64,000 nt of DNA from Xylophilus sp. GW821-FHT01B05 (GCA_038961845.1 CP152408.1:124001-188000); one strand, 5' to 3'. Positions 51,609-63,318 are shown, numbered from the stretch's first letter. Numbers and translations: made by a program. Notes: a model not told the origin generated them from the letters alone.

Positions 51609-51625
51609 TTGGACCAAATGGACAA
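51609..51625. promoter_or_regulatory. RutR-like operator
   Basis: The minus-strand reading TTGTCCATTTGGTCCAA is close to the E. coli RutR site TTGACCAnnTGGTCAA as I recall it. It lies in the 212-bp region between the dioxygenase and TetR genes, where a RutR-type repressor would act on both. Confidence 0.7.
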
Positions 51626-51737
51626 ACCGCTTCGCTTGGTGGCCGTGGGCTTTACAGTGGTGCGCCGCGCCGGGTACGGCCTGTGCAAGGCAAGCTGGGC
51701 AGAGCACACATCAACGAATTCAAGGAGGCGGGCACAC

Positions 51738-52469
51738 ATGCCAAAGACCAAAGGACTGGCGCTGGCCGAAGCCAAGAGCGCACGCGGCACCGCGCCCGCC
51801 AAGCGAGTTGTGGCCAAACGCGCACCCGCCGCGCGCAGCCCCACCGCCGTGAACCGCCGCCAGCGCCAGATCGAGGACAAGCGCAGCACCATCCTGAGCG
51901 CCGCCTTGGGGCTTTTCTCGCGTTTTGGCTTGCATGGCACCAGCGTGGATCAGGTCGCTGCACGCGCGGATGTGTCCAAAAGCAACCTGCTCTACTACTT
52001 CGCCAACAAGGAAGAGCTGTACGTCTCGGTGCTGCGCAACCTGCTGGACGTATGGCTGGAGCCCCTGCGCGGCTTCAGCGCAGAGCAGGACCCGCGCCAG
52101 GCCATTGGCGACTACATCCGCCGCAAGCTCGCCGTATCGCGCGACAGCCCCGAGGCCTCACGCCTGTACTGCCTGGAGATGGTGCAGGGCGCACCGCTGC
52201 TGCGCGACGAACTGGGGCGCGAGCTGCGCGACCTGGTCGAGCGCAAGTCAGAGGTGATCCGCAGCTGGGTCGCCGACGGCAAGCTTGCCCCGGTCGATCC
52301 GCACCACCTGATCTTCGCGCTATGGGCCACCACACAGCACTACGCCGACTTTGGCGTGCAGGTGCAGGCGCTGACCGGGCGCACGCTGGATGATCCGGAG
52401 TTTTTTGAGGAAGCCGTCACGAACGTGACGCGCATCGTGCTTGAAGGCATTGCACCGGTGGCCCGCTGA
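51738..52469 (+). CDS. TetR-family regulator, RutR-like
   Basis: 243 residues from ATG 51738 after AAGGAGG. After a basic tail of about 50 residues comes the TetR helix-turn-helix: ILSAALGLFSRFGLHGTSVD and ADVSKSNLLYYFANKEELY. The C-terminal part (LYCLEMVQGAPLLRDEL; LIFALWATTQHYADF) matches the RutR sensor domain. In E. coli RutR responds to uracil and thymine and controls pyrimidine and purine genes. The extended Lys/Ala N-terminus is unusual. Confidence 0.88.
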   Translation: MPKTKGLALAEAKSARGTAPAKRVVAKRAPAARSPTAVNRRQRQIEDKRSTILSAALGLFSRFGLHGTSVDQVAARADVSKSNLLYYFANKEELYVSVLRNLLDVWLEPLRGFSAEQDPRQAIGDYIRRKLAVSRDSPEASRLYCLEMVQGAPLLRDELGRELRDLVERKSEVIRSWVADGKLAPVDPHHLIFALWATTQHYADFGVQVQALTGRTLDDPEFFEEAVTNVTRIVLEGIAPVAR

Positions 52470-54582
<2,113 letters not shown>

Positions 54583-54749
54583 AAAGTGGCCGGGTGAGAA
54601 TCACCCGCTCCCCGCGTCGCGTGATGGAGAAGCTGGGCATGTCGCATGACCCGGCGGATGATTTTGATCATCCCTTGGTGCCCGTGAATAGCCCGCTGCG
54701 CAGGCCTGCGCCCTTGCTACATTCACCCAAAGACTTTGGAGAAACCACC

Positions 54750-55022
54750 TTGCCTGGACATGTATACGCCGTGCTTGTCTTCATCGCCGTCGCCGTGCTC
54801 GTCGGCAACCTGATCGCAAGCTTTGTGGTGCTGCGCAGCGACTTCTATTCGCCGCTGCAGCGTGGGTTGCAACTGCTGCTGGTGTGGCTGGTCCCGGTGA
54901 TCGGGGCGGTCTGCTGCGCCAGCTTCGCGTCCATCCACAGGCGCGAAATCCCCAGGCCCGGCGAAGGATTCCCGGGGGCCGACTCTGCCCATCTGCCCGG
55001 CGGGGAAGCCAACAGTCTTTGA
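54750..55022 (+). CDS. Small two-helix membrane protein
   Basis: 90 residues from a TTG start with GGAGA eight bases before. Two hydrophobic segments: VYAVLVFIAVAVLVGNLIAS and GLQLLLVWLVPVIGAVCCAS, followed by a polar tail. The frame can also start at GTG 54594 or ATG 54624, which would add a non-hydrophobic leader. Function unknown. Confidence 0.6.
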   Translation: MPGHVYAVLVFIAVAVLVGNLIASFVVLRSDFYSPLQRGLQLLLVWLVPVIGAVCCASFASIHRREIPRPGEGFPGADSAHLPGGEANSL

Positions 55023-55138
55023 CGCGGGCGGTGCGCGGCGAGGGCCAGCGCGCACCGACAGATCAAACCGGCCTGGTGCCGACCAATATGGGCTGGTAGT
55101 ACGGGCTCTTGGCTTGCTTCGCGTTCTTGAAGCCCCCC

Positions 55139-58100
55139 TCATGCGTTGCTGGCATTGGCTGCCCGGTCTGAGTGCTCAAGTGCCAGCGGTGTCGCGGATT
55201 GTCTGCCGAACCAGCGATGCAGCAAGTTCTCCAGGTCATCTACGTAAGTGAACGCCACGGGGACGACCAGCAGGCTCAGCGCGGTTGACGTGATGAGTCC
55301 ACCGATAACGGCGATGGCCATGGGCTGGCGGAAGCTGGCATCCGCGCCCAGGCCCAGTGCGATGGGCAGCATGCCGGCGATCATTGCCAGGGTGGTCATG
55401 ACGATGGGGCGCACGCGCATATGGCACGCGTTGATCAAGGACTGGCCGACGGATAGGCCTTGTTGCTTGATCCCCATCACGGCGTACTCCACGAGCAGGA
55501 TGGAGTTTTTGGTGACGATGCCCATCAGCATCACGAGGCCGATCATCGACGGCAGGCTCAGCATGCCGCGGCTGACGAGCAAAGCGACGAAGGCGCCCCC
55601 GACCGACAACGGGATGGCGGACAGGATGGTCAGCGGCTGGAAGAAGTCCTGGAACAGCAGCACCAAGACGCAGTAGACGCACAGCACGCCGATGACGATG
55701 GCCATGCCGAAGCCCTGCTGCAGTTCCGTCATGACTTCTGCGTCGCCGGTTTCGATCAGCTTGACGCTGGAGGGCATGGCCTGGATCGCCGGCAAGGCCT
55801 TGGCGATGGCCAGGGCCTGGCCCAGGGGCATGCCGCCGAGGTCGGCGGAGACGTTGACATATCTGCGCCGGTCGAAGCGGTCGATCTGGCTGGGGCCGCT
55901 CTCCACCGTCAAGGTCGCGACGCTCGACAAGGGAATCAGGCCGTTGCGGCCATGGATCCGCAGGTTCGACACCGTCTCCAGGTCCTGCCGTGCAAGGTCC
56001 GGGATTCGAACCTGGATCGCGACCTGGCGGTTGTCGAGATTGAGCTTGGCCATCTGCGCGGCGAAATCGCCGTTGGTGGCGATGCGCACCATCTCTCCGA
56101 TGGCAGACGTTGCGACGCCTTGTTCCGCCGCTTGCTGCGCGTCGGGGCGCACGGTGATCTCGGGACGTTCCAGACTCGCGGTCGACGTGATGTTGGCCAG
56201 GCCGGGGACATCGCGCAACTGCCGCTCCAGTGCCTGCGCTGAGGCCTTCAGCGCGACCTTGTCGTCGCTAGCGAGAATCAGGGATACCTTCTCTCCCAGG
56301 CCACCGCTCCCCATGGAGAACCGTGCCCCCGGCACTTCGCGCAACACACCACGCACCTGGTTTTCGATGCTGATTTGGCTAGGCCGGGCGCCGCGCTCTG
56401 AGAAGACCAGCGTCATCGTGGCGCGGCGCACCTCTGCCGCCTGGGACTGTCCGCGGCCCGCCGGCTGGGACACGCCCACCGTGGTCATGACATGTTCAAT
56501 ACCCGCAATCTTCTGGATGGCGCGGCTCACCGCCTCAGCGGATGCCCGGGTCGACTCCAGGCTGCTGCCCGGGGGCAACTCGATGTTGATGTTGCTGTAG
56601 CCCTTGTCGGAGGCGGGTATCAGGCCCGTCTCGAGAAGCGGCACCGCCGCCACGGAAGCAGCGAAGACCAGTATCGTGCCGATCAACGTGATCTTGCGAT
56701 GGCTGAGGCACCAGCGTACCCAACCCAGGTAGCGGGTCATCAGTACGCCGTCCTTGGTCTCCACGTGGGTGGTGTGGGTCTTGAGCAGGTACGCGGCCAT
56801 CATCGGTGTCAGTACCCGCGCCACGAGTAACGAGGAAAGCACCGCGACCACGGCCGTCCAGCCGAACTGCTTGAAGAACAGGCCTGGTACGCCACTCATC
56901 ATGGCCGTCGGCAGGAACACCACCACCAGGGCCATGGTGGTGGCGAGGACTGCGAGCGCGATCTCGTTGACCGCGTCGCCAGCGGCCTGCTTGATGGGCT
57001 TGCCCATGCGGCTGTGGCGCTCGATGTTCTCGATCTCGACAATCGCATCATCGACCAAGATCCCCACGATCACGGCCAGTGCCAGCAGCGTCAGGGTGTT
57101 GAGCGAGTAGCCGAGCCAGTTCATGACGGCGAACGTCGGGAGGATCGACAGCGGCAAGGCCGAGGCGGAGATCAGGGTGGCGCGCCAGTCGCGCAGGAAC
57201 CACCAGACGACGATGACCGCCAGCAATGCTCCCTCGTAGAGCATGTGCATGGAGCCCTCGTACTGCTCGCGCGTGTAGTCGACCGTGCCCGACACCTTGG
57301 TGAAGCTCAGGCTCGCATCTGCGGCGTGCAGCTTCCCAAGCGCGTCCATAACGCTCGCGGCGACGCGCGTCTCGTCGAACCCCTTCGCCCGCGTGATTCG
57401 GAAGCCAACGACGGGCTTGCCGTCCAACGTGGCGAGCTGGGTGCGGTCTGCGTAGGTGTCCCTGACGGTGGCGACCTGGTCCAGATTGATGCGTCGCCCG
57501 TTGTCCAGGACGACCGGGAGGCTGTTGAGTTCATTGGCCTGGCGCACGGTGGCGATGGTGCGCACCGCTTGCTCGTTGCCGTCTAACTGCCCGCGGCCGC
57601 CCGACGATTCCTGCTCCACGCTCTTCAATGCGCGGGAAACGTCGGCGGCCGTTGCCCCCTGCGCGGCCAGCCGCGACGGATCCACTTCCACCCGCACCTG
57701 CCGCTGGACGCCTCCGACGCGTTCGAACTTTCCGATGCCGGGCACGCCCAGGATGGTCTTGTTGACGATGTCGTCCACGAACCAGGACAGGGCCTCTTCG
57801 TTCATTCGCGAGGACGCCACCGCGTAGACCAGGGTTGCCTCACCGCTGCCGACCCGGACTGCGCTGATGGAGGGCTGCTGCAGGTCCGTGGGCAAATCGG
57901 AACGGACCTTGTCGACGGCATCCTTTGTCTCGATCAACGCGTCGGACAGCTTCTTCTCGAGGATGAACTCGACGTTGATCGTGACCTGGCCATCGACGAT
58001 GGAAGTGCTGATGTGCTTGATGCCGGACAGCGTGGCCAGCGAGTCCTCCACCTTGCGGGCCACCTCCGTCTCCATCTGGGCCGGAGCGGCACCGGGCTGG

Positions 58101-58249
58101 GTCAGCATGACCACCACCGTTGGCAGATCGAGATCGGGCATGTCGGCGATCGGCAGAGCACGAAAGCCGAGGATGCCAGCGAGAGAAAGCAGGATGAAAA
58201 GCAGTACCGCGGGGATCGGGTTGCGGATTGACCAGGTTGCAAAGTTCAT
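55139..58249 (-). CDS. RND efflux permease
   Basis: 1036 residues, full length for the HAE-1/AcrB-MdtB family. It has twelve helices with the proton relay Asp400-Asp401 in TM4 (GILVDDAIVEIENIERH) and two large periplasmic loops (first with VQRQVRVEVDPSRLAAQGA). With the adaptor and outer-membrane genes it forms a tripartite pump. Family pumps export drugs, detergents or aromatic compounds. Starts 3 nt after the adaptor stop. Confidence 0.95.
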   Translation of the reverse strand: MNFATWSIRNPIPAVLLFILLSLAGILGFRALPIADMPDLDLPTVVVMLTQPGAAPAQMETEVARKVEDSLATLSGIKHISTSIVDGQVTINVEFILEKKLSDALIETKDAVDKVRSDLPTDLQQPSISAVRVGSGEATLVYAVASSRMNEEALSWFVDDIVNKTILGVPGIGKFERVGGVQRQVRVEVDPSRLAAQGATAADVSRALKSVEQESSGGRGQLDGNEQAVRTIATVRQANELNSLPVVLDNGRRINLDQVATVRDTYADRTQLATLDGKPVVGFRITRAKGFDETRVAASVMDALGKLHAADASLSFTKVSGTVDYTREQYEGSMHMLYEGALLAVIVVWWFLRDWRATLISASALPLSILPTFAVMNWLGYSLNTLTLLALAVIVGILVDDAIVEIENIERHSRMGKPIKQAAGDAVNEIALAVLATTMALVVVFLPTAMMSGVPGLFFKQFGWTAVVAVLSSLLVARVLTPMMAAYLLKTHTTHVETKDGVLMTRYLGWVRWCLSHRKITLIGTILVFAASVAAVPLLETGLIPASDKGYSNINIELPPGSSLESTRASAEAVSRAIQKIAGIEHVMTTVGVSQPAGRGQSQAAEVRRATMTLVFSERGARPSQISIENQVRGVLREVPGARFSMGSGGLGEKVSLILASDDKVALKASAQALERQLRDVPGLANITSTASLERPEITVRPDAQQAAEQGVATSAIGEMVRIATNGDFAAQMAKLNLDNRQVAIQVRIPDLARQDLETVSNLRIHGRNGLIPLSSVATLTVESGPSQIDRFDRRRYVNVSADLGGMPLGQALAIAKALPAIQAMPSSVKLIETGDAEVMTELQQGFGMAIVIGVLCVYCVLVLLFQDFFQPLTILSAIPLSVGGAFVALLVSRGMLSLPSMIGLVMLMGIVTKNSILLVEYAVMGIKQQGLSVGQSLINACHMRVRPIVMTTLAMIAGMLPIALGLGADASFRQPMAIAVIGGLITSTALSLLVVPVAFTYVDDLENLLHRWFGRQSATPLALEHSDRAANASNA

Positions 58250-58252
58250 GGG

Positions 58253-59353
58253 CTACTCCTTCGCGGAAAGAGGCGCCGTAGCAACGTGCACCAGGTCGCC
58301 ATCATTGAGGAACCCAGCTCCTTGCACGGCAACCTTCTCCCCAACGCGAAGGCCGGAGACGATCTCCAGCCGGTCTTTCTGGCGGCGGCCCACGGTCACG
58401 GCCTGCAGGCCGATTCGGTCGCCATCCAGCAGTTTGGGCACGTAGCTGCGGCCGTCGCGGATCACCACGCTGGCGGCGGGCACGAAGACGGCGCGGCTGT
58501 CAGGCAGCGCAACCTGGCCCCTGACGTACATGCCGGCGCGAGCCGCGCTGCCTGGGCCGATGTCGGCATAGGCAATCCCGAGCCGCGTCTGGCCGTCCAG
58601 GCTGGGCGCTATCTGGCGCACCTTGGCGATGGCGGAGCTGCCATCGGGTAGAGCGAGCTCGACGCGCTGGCCAGGTTGGACCTGGGCCAGTTGCACGGCG
58701 GTCATCTCGCCGCGCCATTCCAGGCGACTTTGGCGAATCATGCGGAACAACTCCTGGCCCGTGCCATAGACGGCTCCGACGGTGGCCGTGCGCGCGCTGA
58801 TGACTCCGTCGTCCATGGCCGTCACCTCGGCATAGCGCAGTTGCAACCGGGTGCTCTGGAGCTGTGCCTTGGCCACGTCGGCTTGGGTCGTGTACTGGAG
58901 CACTTCCTGCTCGCTGATGCCCCCCGAGCCCTTGAGTTGCAGGGCGCGCTTGCCGTTGGCCTCCGCCTGCTGGGAGAGCGCCTGGAGGCGGGCCTCATCG
59001 GCGCGCAGCAGATCGACGTCGAACACCGCCAACACCTGCCCACGCTTGACATGGTCGCCCACGTTCACTCGAATGTCGGTCAGCCGCAGGCCCGACACCT
59101 GCGAGCCGATCACCGCGTCCTGCCAAGGCGCAATGGACCCGCTGGCTTCGAGGGTGGTCGGCCATCGGGCCTCGGTCGTCGCCGTGACGGTGACCGTCAA
59201 GGCGGTTGACGGTTGAGCGGGAACTTGCGGGCTGGCGGCGGAGCGAGCGGTCAGGAGCAGCATGCCCCCGACAAGCAGGAGGGAACACGCGGCGACAGCG
59301 ATCATTGGCTTGCTGCTGAACATTGCTGGCACACGAGATGGCGTCTTATTCAT
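58253..59353 (-). CDS. RND periplasmic adaptor (membrane fusion protein)
   Basis: 366 residues from ATG 59353. Signal/anchor helix (MIAVAACSLLLVGGMLLL), a lipoyl-like domain (TLEASGSIAPWQDAVIGSQV), a coiled hairpin around ADEARLQALSQQAEANGKRA, and a beta-barrel end. It links the RND permease to the outer-membrane channel. It overlaps the outer-membrane gene end by 8 nt. Confidence 0.92.
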   Translation of the reverse strand: MNKTPSRVPAMFSSKPMIAVAACSLLLVGGMLLLTARSAASPQVPAQPSTALTVTVTATTEARWPTTLEASGSIAPWQDAVIGSQVSGLRLTDIRVNVGDHVKRGQVLAVFDVDLLRADEARLQALSQQAEANGKRALQLKGSGGISEQEVLQYTTQADVAKAQLQSTRLQLRYAEVTAMDDGVISARTATVGAVYGTGQELFRMIRQSRLEWRGEMTAVQLAQVQPGQRVELALPDGSSAIAKVRQIAPSLDGQTRLGIAYADIGPGSAARAGMYVRGQVALPDSRAVFVPAASVVIRDGRSYVPKLLDGDRIGLQAVTVGRRQKDRLEIVSGLRVGEKVAVQGAGFLNDGDLVHVATAPLSAKE

Positions 59354-60854
59354 GGGAAATGGTCTCCGGATGGGAGGCGATGGCACCCCCCGTGGCTTTG
59401 ACGAGGGCGACCCATGCTTGAGCCTGGTCGCGGCGAGCGGATATCTCGGCGTCTTGTGCCGAGGCGAACAGGCGGCGGCTGTCCTCGAGTTCGAACAGGC
59501 TGGTGGCACCGGCCCGCCATTGCGCTTCGGTGGCCTCGAACGTGGTGCGCGCGGCGACGGTTCCCTCCGCCGTGGACGCGACCCGGGACTTGGCCGAGGC
59601 TTGCGCGGCAAGTGCGTTTTCCACGTCCTGGACGGTAGTGCGCAGCGTGGCTTGGAGGGTCGCCACAGCGCGGCGATAGCGGGCATCCGCGATTCGCACG
59701 TTGGCCGCGCCGGCGCCGCCGTCGAAGAGCGTGCCCGCCAGGCTGGGGCCGAGGGACCACGTGGTGAAATCCAGGCTCGAGCCGGCGGCGCGGATCCACT
59801 GGCCCGCCAAGGCGGAGGCCAGGTCCAGGCGTGGGAGGCGATTGGCCCGGGCGACAGCGATCTCCGCCCAGGCGGCCGCGGCTTCCCGTTCGGCCGAAAT
59901 CACGTCGGGGTGGCCCGCCAGCACCGCGGCCGGCAACTCGGGCGCGGCGTCCGGCGCCTGCGGCATGAACACCGGGCCCGGCTCGGATCCTCGCTGGACG
60001 ATGCCGACGAGTGAACGAACCGTGTTGGCATCCTTGCCGGTCAAGGCCACCAGCGCATTCACCTGTCGCGCACACTGCTCGCCCTCGGATGCGAGATTGG
60101 TGCGCGAAGTGGCGATGCCCGAGACGGCGCGCGCTTCGTCGACCGGGGCCGAGAACCCCGACGCCAGGCGCAAACGGGTCAAGTCGAGCGTCTTCTGCCT
60201 GGACTCAATGTCCTCTGCGTAAACCCGCCGCGTGTTCTCGCAGCCACGCAGTGTCAGCACGCCGTTCGCAACCCCGGCGGCCAGCGCCAGACGTGTCGAC
60301 ACGGCGTCCGCAGTGCGGGCATCGACACGGCTTTGGGCGGCGTCCACCGATTGGCGCACTCGGCCGAAGAGGTCGAACTCCCAGCTGAAACTGGGTCCCA
60401 CCGATGCCGACGTGCTCCGCATGGTGGTTGGAGATGGAGTCGACGTATTGCGACTTTGCGCGCGCGCCAGGCTCGCATCGACGCCGACAGTGGGCAGCAT
60501 GGATGCGGAATTCACACCCAGGGTCGCGTTGGCTTCGTCGATGCGCGTCAAAGCTTCGAGCAAGGTCGGGTTGTCGGCCAATGCGGCTTCGGTCAGGCGG
60601 TCGATGGCGGGGTCGCCCAAAGGGCGCCACCACGCGTCCACCACGGCGAGAGGCGGCGCCTTCACACCCTCCGAAGGGACAGACCAGGCTATTGCTGAGG
60701 CCATGTTCGGTTTGACATACGCGGGCTGCAATGCACACCCACCCAGCGCAAGTACGGCGACAGCCAAAGCGTGCGCCTCCAGGAATCGGCGCGACACAGC
60801 AGGCTGGGCGTCGCGTTGACCGCCGCTATCGCGCGTCTTGATCATTGAAGTCAT
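59346..60854 (-). CDS. Outer-membrane efflux lipoprotein (NodT/OprM-like)
   Basis: 502 residues. Lipobox LALGGC places the N-terminal Cys in the outer membrane. Two TolC-like halves with long helices follow: ALTRIDEANATLGVNSASML and FSWEFDLFGRVRQSVDAAQ, then LDLASALAGQWIRAAG. Trimeric exit duct for the pump. ATG 60845 is an alternative start. First gene of the operon, transcribed toward the adaptor and permease. Confidence 0.92.
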   Translation of the reverse strand: MTSMIKTRDSGGQRDAQPAVSRRFLEAHALAVAVLALGGCALQPAYVKPNMASAIAWSVPSEGVKAPPLAVVDAWWRPLGDPAIDRLTEAALADNPTLLEALTRIDEANATLGVNSASMLPTVGVDASLARAQSRNTSTPSPTTMRSTSASVGPSFSWEFDLFGRVRQSVDAAQSRVDARTADAVSTRLALAAGVANGVLTLRGCENTRRVYAEDIESRQKTLDLTRLRLASGFSAPVDEARAVSGIATSRTNLASEGEQCARQVNALVALTGKDANTVRSLVGIVQRGSEPGPVFMPQAPDAAPELPAAVLAGHPDVISAEREAAAAWAEIAVARANRLPRLDLASALAGQWIRAAGSSLDFTTWSLGPSLAGTLFDGGAGAANVRIADARYRRAVATLQATLRTTVQDVENALAAQASAKSRVASTAEGTVAARTTFEATEAQWRAGATSLFELEDSRRLFASAQDAEISARRDQAQAWVALVKATGGAIASHPETISHE

Positions 60855-61051
60855 TTCGGTGAGCCGGGAAAATTGCAGGTTGAGCCGCTGTCAGCGGCAA
60901 GAGCGGTCATGGCGACCACAGGCCAGCGCCCTTCGCGGTGGCGCATCGAGAAGCTGTGTGCGCTGGCGGGTGACGATTGCTGCCTCGAGCCTCACGCCGG
61001 TGCCTTCAGCCGAGACGCATTGGTCTAGCGTCCGTTCGTCGGAGTTGTTGA

Positions 61052-61780
61052 CTAGTGCGAAACGACGATGTCCGTCATCGGCCGACGCCACCGCTCTTCG
61101 ATCCGCGCATCTTCGGCGCGGTAGCCCAGCGCGACGACAAGCGGAATCACGGTGCCGCGCGGCAGCGCCAGCAGCTTGGCAACCTGGGGTGCCGAGAAGC
61201 CTTCCATGGGACACGAGTCGATGCCCTTGGCCGCGGCACCCAGCATGAGCGTCTGAGCGGCAAAGATGGCGTTGCGTGCAGCCCACTGTCGGCTGCCGAT
61301 GTGACCGATCGGAAGCAGGGACAACGTGGGGCGGATCAGGGCCGCGAGCAAGATGATGGGCGACCAGAACGCGGAGGACCCGACGCCGAGAATCTTCTGG
61401 AACATACCCAGGTGCTTGCGGTGATAGGCCTTGGATGCAGAGCCCATCGCGGCGGACTCCTCCACATGGATGAGCTGTGCGAGTGCTGTGTGGCGCCCAA
61501 GTGCGGGGCTGGCGGCAACGACGATGAACTCGGCGGCCGTCTCGGCCGCCCGCTGTCCATTGCAGGCCAGTGCGACGCTGGCTTTCAGGGCTGGCGTGCG
61601 GATCCAGTGGAACTCGTACGGCTGCAGATTCCCGCTTGAGGGCGCGAATGCCGCCTCGGCCAGCAATTCGCGGACATCGTCCTCCGGGATGGGCGTCGGG
61701 TTGAATTTACGAATCGCCCGGCGAAAGCGGTTCGCGGCTTGGAAGGCGTCCCAGGGACGCAAGAGGTCTTGTGTTTTCAT
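61052..61780 (-). CDS. Nitroreductase-family protein
   Basis: 242 residues. FMN-binding features RFRRAIRKFNPTPIPEDDV at the start, AFAPSSGNLQPYEFHWI, and GIDSCPMEGFSAPQVAKLL near the end are typical of NfsB/NfnB-like nitroreductases acting on nitroaromatics or quinones. Divergent from a TetR gene. Family regulators often control nitroreductase and efflux genes together. Confidence 0.9.
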   Translation of the reverse strand: MKTQDLLRPWDAFQAANRFRRAIRKFNPTPIPEDDVRELLAEAAFAPSSGNLQPYEFHWIRTPALKASVALACNGQRAAETAAEFIVVAASPALGRHTALAQLIHVEESAAMGSASKAYHRKHLGMFQKILGVGSSAFWSPIILLAALIRPTLSLLPIGHIGSRQWAARNAIFAAQTLMLGAAAKGIDSCPMEGFSAPQVAKLLALPRGTVIPLVVALGYRAEDARIEERWRRPMTDIVVSH

Positions 61781-61791
61781 GGCTCAAATCG

Positions 61792-61805
61792 TAAGCTAAT
61801 GCTTA
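61792..61805. promoter_or_regulatory. Operator palindrome between nitroreductase and TetR genes
   Basis: TAAGCTAATGCTTA: 5-bp arms around TAAT, within the 57-bp divergent gap. Size and place fit a TetR operator that overlaps both promoters. Confidence 0.6.
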
Positions 61806-61837
61806 AATCTTAGAAACTCACATTCCTCCAGCGATCC

Positions 61838-62452
61838 ATGCCAAGAAGCCGTACCGCCTCCAGCCCTCGGAAACTCCCGTCTCAAGCGCGCTCCCGCGCG
61901 ACGGTTGACGCCATTATTCAAGCAGCAACTTACATTTTGACCAAGGTCGGATGGGAAGGCCTGACGACCAACGCAATCGCAGAGCGCGCGGGCGTCAACA
62001 TCGGATCGCTGTATCAGTTCTTCCCGAACAAGGAGGCGGTCGTCGCCGAGCTGCAGCGCCGGCACGCCGCCGATTCACGAGGCTATTTGCGGAGCGCGCT
62101 GCAGGTTCTACCGGACCAGCCATCACTCCGGCAGGCGCTGACCCTGATCGTGGAGATGATCGTCAAGGAACACCGCGTCGCGCCCGCCGTACACAAGGCC
62201 ATCTATGAGGAGCTGCCAGGCACGGTGCGCCATGATGACGACGATCGGGAGCAGCTTCGCGGACAGTTCGCAACCGCGCTGAGGCCTTTCATGAGAGGCG
62301 TGCCCGACGCGGACCTGGCGATCTACATGATGGCGGTGGCCGCGCACGGCATCATCCACACTGTCACCGCCGAACGGCCCAAGCTGCTCGATCATCCGAG
62401 CTTTGTCGCGGAACTCGTCACGTTGCTCGAACGCTATCTCTGCAGAGACTGA
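61838..62452 (+). CDS. TetR-family regulator
   Basis: 204 residues. Helix-turn-helix: AATYILTKVGWEGLTTNAIA and AGVNIGSLYQFFPNKEAVVA. The ligand domain is typical length. It is likely to repress itself and the divergent nitroreductase, and could also reach the RND operon whose first gene starts just beyond. Confidence 0.9.
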   Translation: MPRSRTASSPRKLPSQARSRATVDAIIQAATYILTKVGWEGLTTNAIAERAGVNIGSLYQFFPNKEAVVAELQRRHAADSRGYLRSALQVLPDQPSLRQALTLIVEMIVKEHRVAPAVHKAIYEELPGTVRHDDDDREQLRGQFATALRPFMRGVPDADLAIYMMAVAAHGIIHTVTAERPKLLDHPSFVAELVTLLERYLCRD

Positions 62453-62553
62453 CCGACCATCTTCCGCAGTCTGTTCCAGATCGCTCGCAAACCGCGTTAG
62501 CAGGCGCGCCAACGATGCCACATCACGCTCGCTCTGCTCTTCGAGAATGACGC

Positions 62554-62986
62554 GCCCGATCCGTGCGCCCCTGGCGCGACAGCGATCGCGCGCCCTTCGC
62601 CGCCATGTCTGCAGATGCCGAGGTCATGGCTCATCTGCCTGCCCTGGCCTCGCCCGAGGCTGGCGTTTGGTGCCGCGTCAAGCGTGATCTGCCGGCGTGC
62701 ACTTGCCCTCGCCGCGCATCGCTGCGTTGCAGCCCTTGCCCAGGCGTAAAGCCTGGGCGGCGGCCCGCGCCTTGCGCTACACGCCGATGGCTGCGCGCAC
62801 TTCCGTCACCTCACACTTGGCGCGGCACTGGCCCGCTCGTTCTGGGGCCAGGGCTACGCGCCGGAGGCCGCAGGCGCGGCGCTGCGTTTTCGCTTTGAGC
62901 AACTGGGGCTGCAAGAGATCGTGGCCAACACCGTGCCGGCCAACCGCAACTCGCGCTGCGTGATGGAGAAGACTCTGCGAGGGTAG
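62554..62986 (+). pseudogene. RimJ/RimL-type GNAT acetyltransferase, broken
   Basis: The start region encodes RPWRDSDRAPFAAMSADAEV, matching RimJ-type GNATs. The far end, in another frame, encodes ARSFWGQGYAPEAAGAALRF with the acetyl-CoA loop, then GLQEIVANTVPANRNSRCVM and a stop. The middle is replaced or deleted and has an unrelated hairpin (GCCCAGGC-gtaaa-GCCTGGGC, 62738-62758). No stretch encodes a whole protein. Confidence 0.8.
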
Positions 62987-63066
62987 GTGCTGCATCGGCT
63001 GTCATTGCACGCGCTTGACCAAGAGCTCAACCGTAGCTATGAATGGCTCCAAATACGGAGCTATTG

Positions 63067-63318
63067 ATGAAAGCCATCCTTGCCGAAGTCACCGTGAGCA
63101 TGTCCAAGTTCAAGAAGAACCCGGCCGCTGTGCTCAGGGAGGCCAACAATCGTCCCGTGGCGGTGCTCAATCACCAGCGCGCCGTGTTCTACATGGTCGA
63201 GCCGCGCCTCTTCGAGGCCATGATGGAAGAGCTGGCCGACCAGGACCTGTACGGCAGGGCCGTAGCCCGCTTGACTGAGAAGTCGCGCGCCGTCGAGGTG
63301 GATATTGGCGAGCTCTAA
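63067..63318 (+). CDS. YefM/StbD-like antitoxin
   Basis: 83 residues from ATG 63067 (an ATG at 63043 is also in frame). Phd/YefM-type DNA-binding start ILAEVTVSMSKFKKNPAAVL, then NRPVAVLNHQRAVFYMVEP; the tail LTEKSRAVEVDIGEL binds the toxin. The toxin gene starts inside its last codons, overlapping by 14 nt. Confidence 0.9.
   Translation: MKAILAEVTVSMSKFKKNPAAVLREANNRPVAVLNHQRAVFYMVEPRLFEAMMEELADQDLYGRAVARLTEKSRAVEVDIGEL

Noticed and set aside
63040..63066. Operator before the YefM/RelE pair
   Set aside because: Only a weak inverted pairing (CTCC/GGAG; TAGCT/AGCTA) is seen, too poor to claim.
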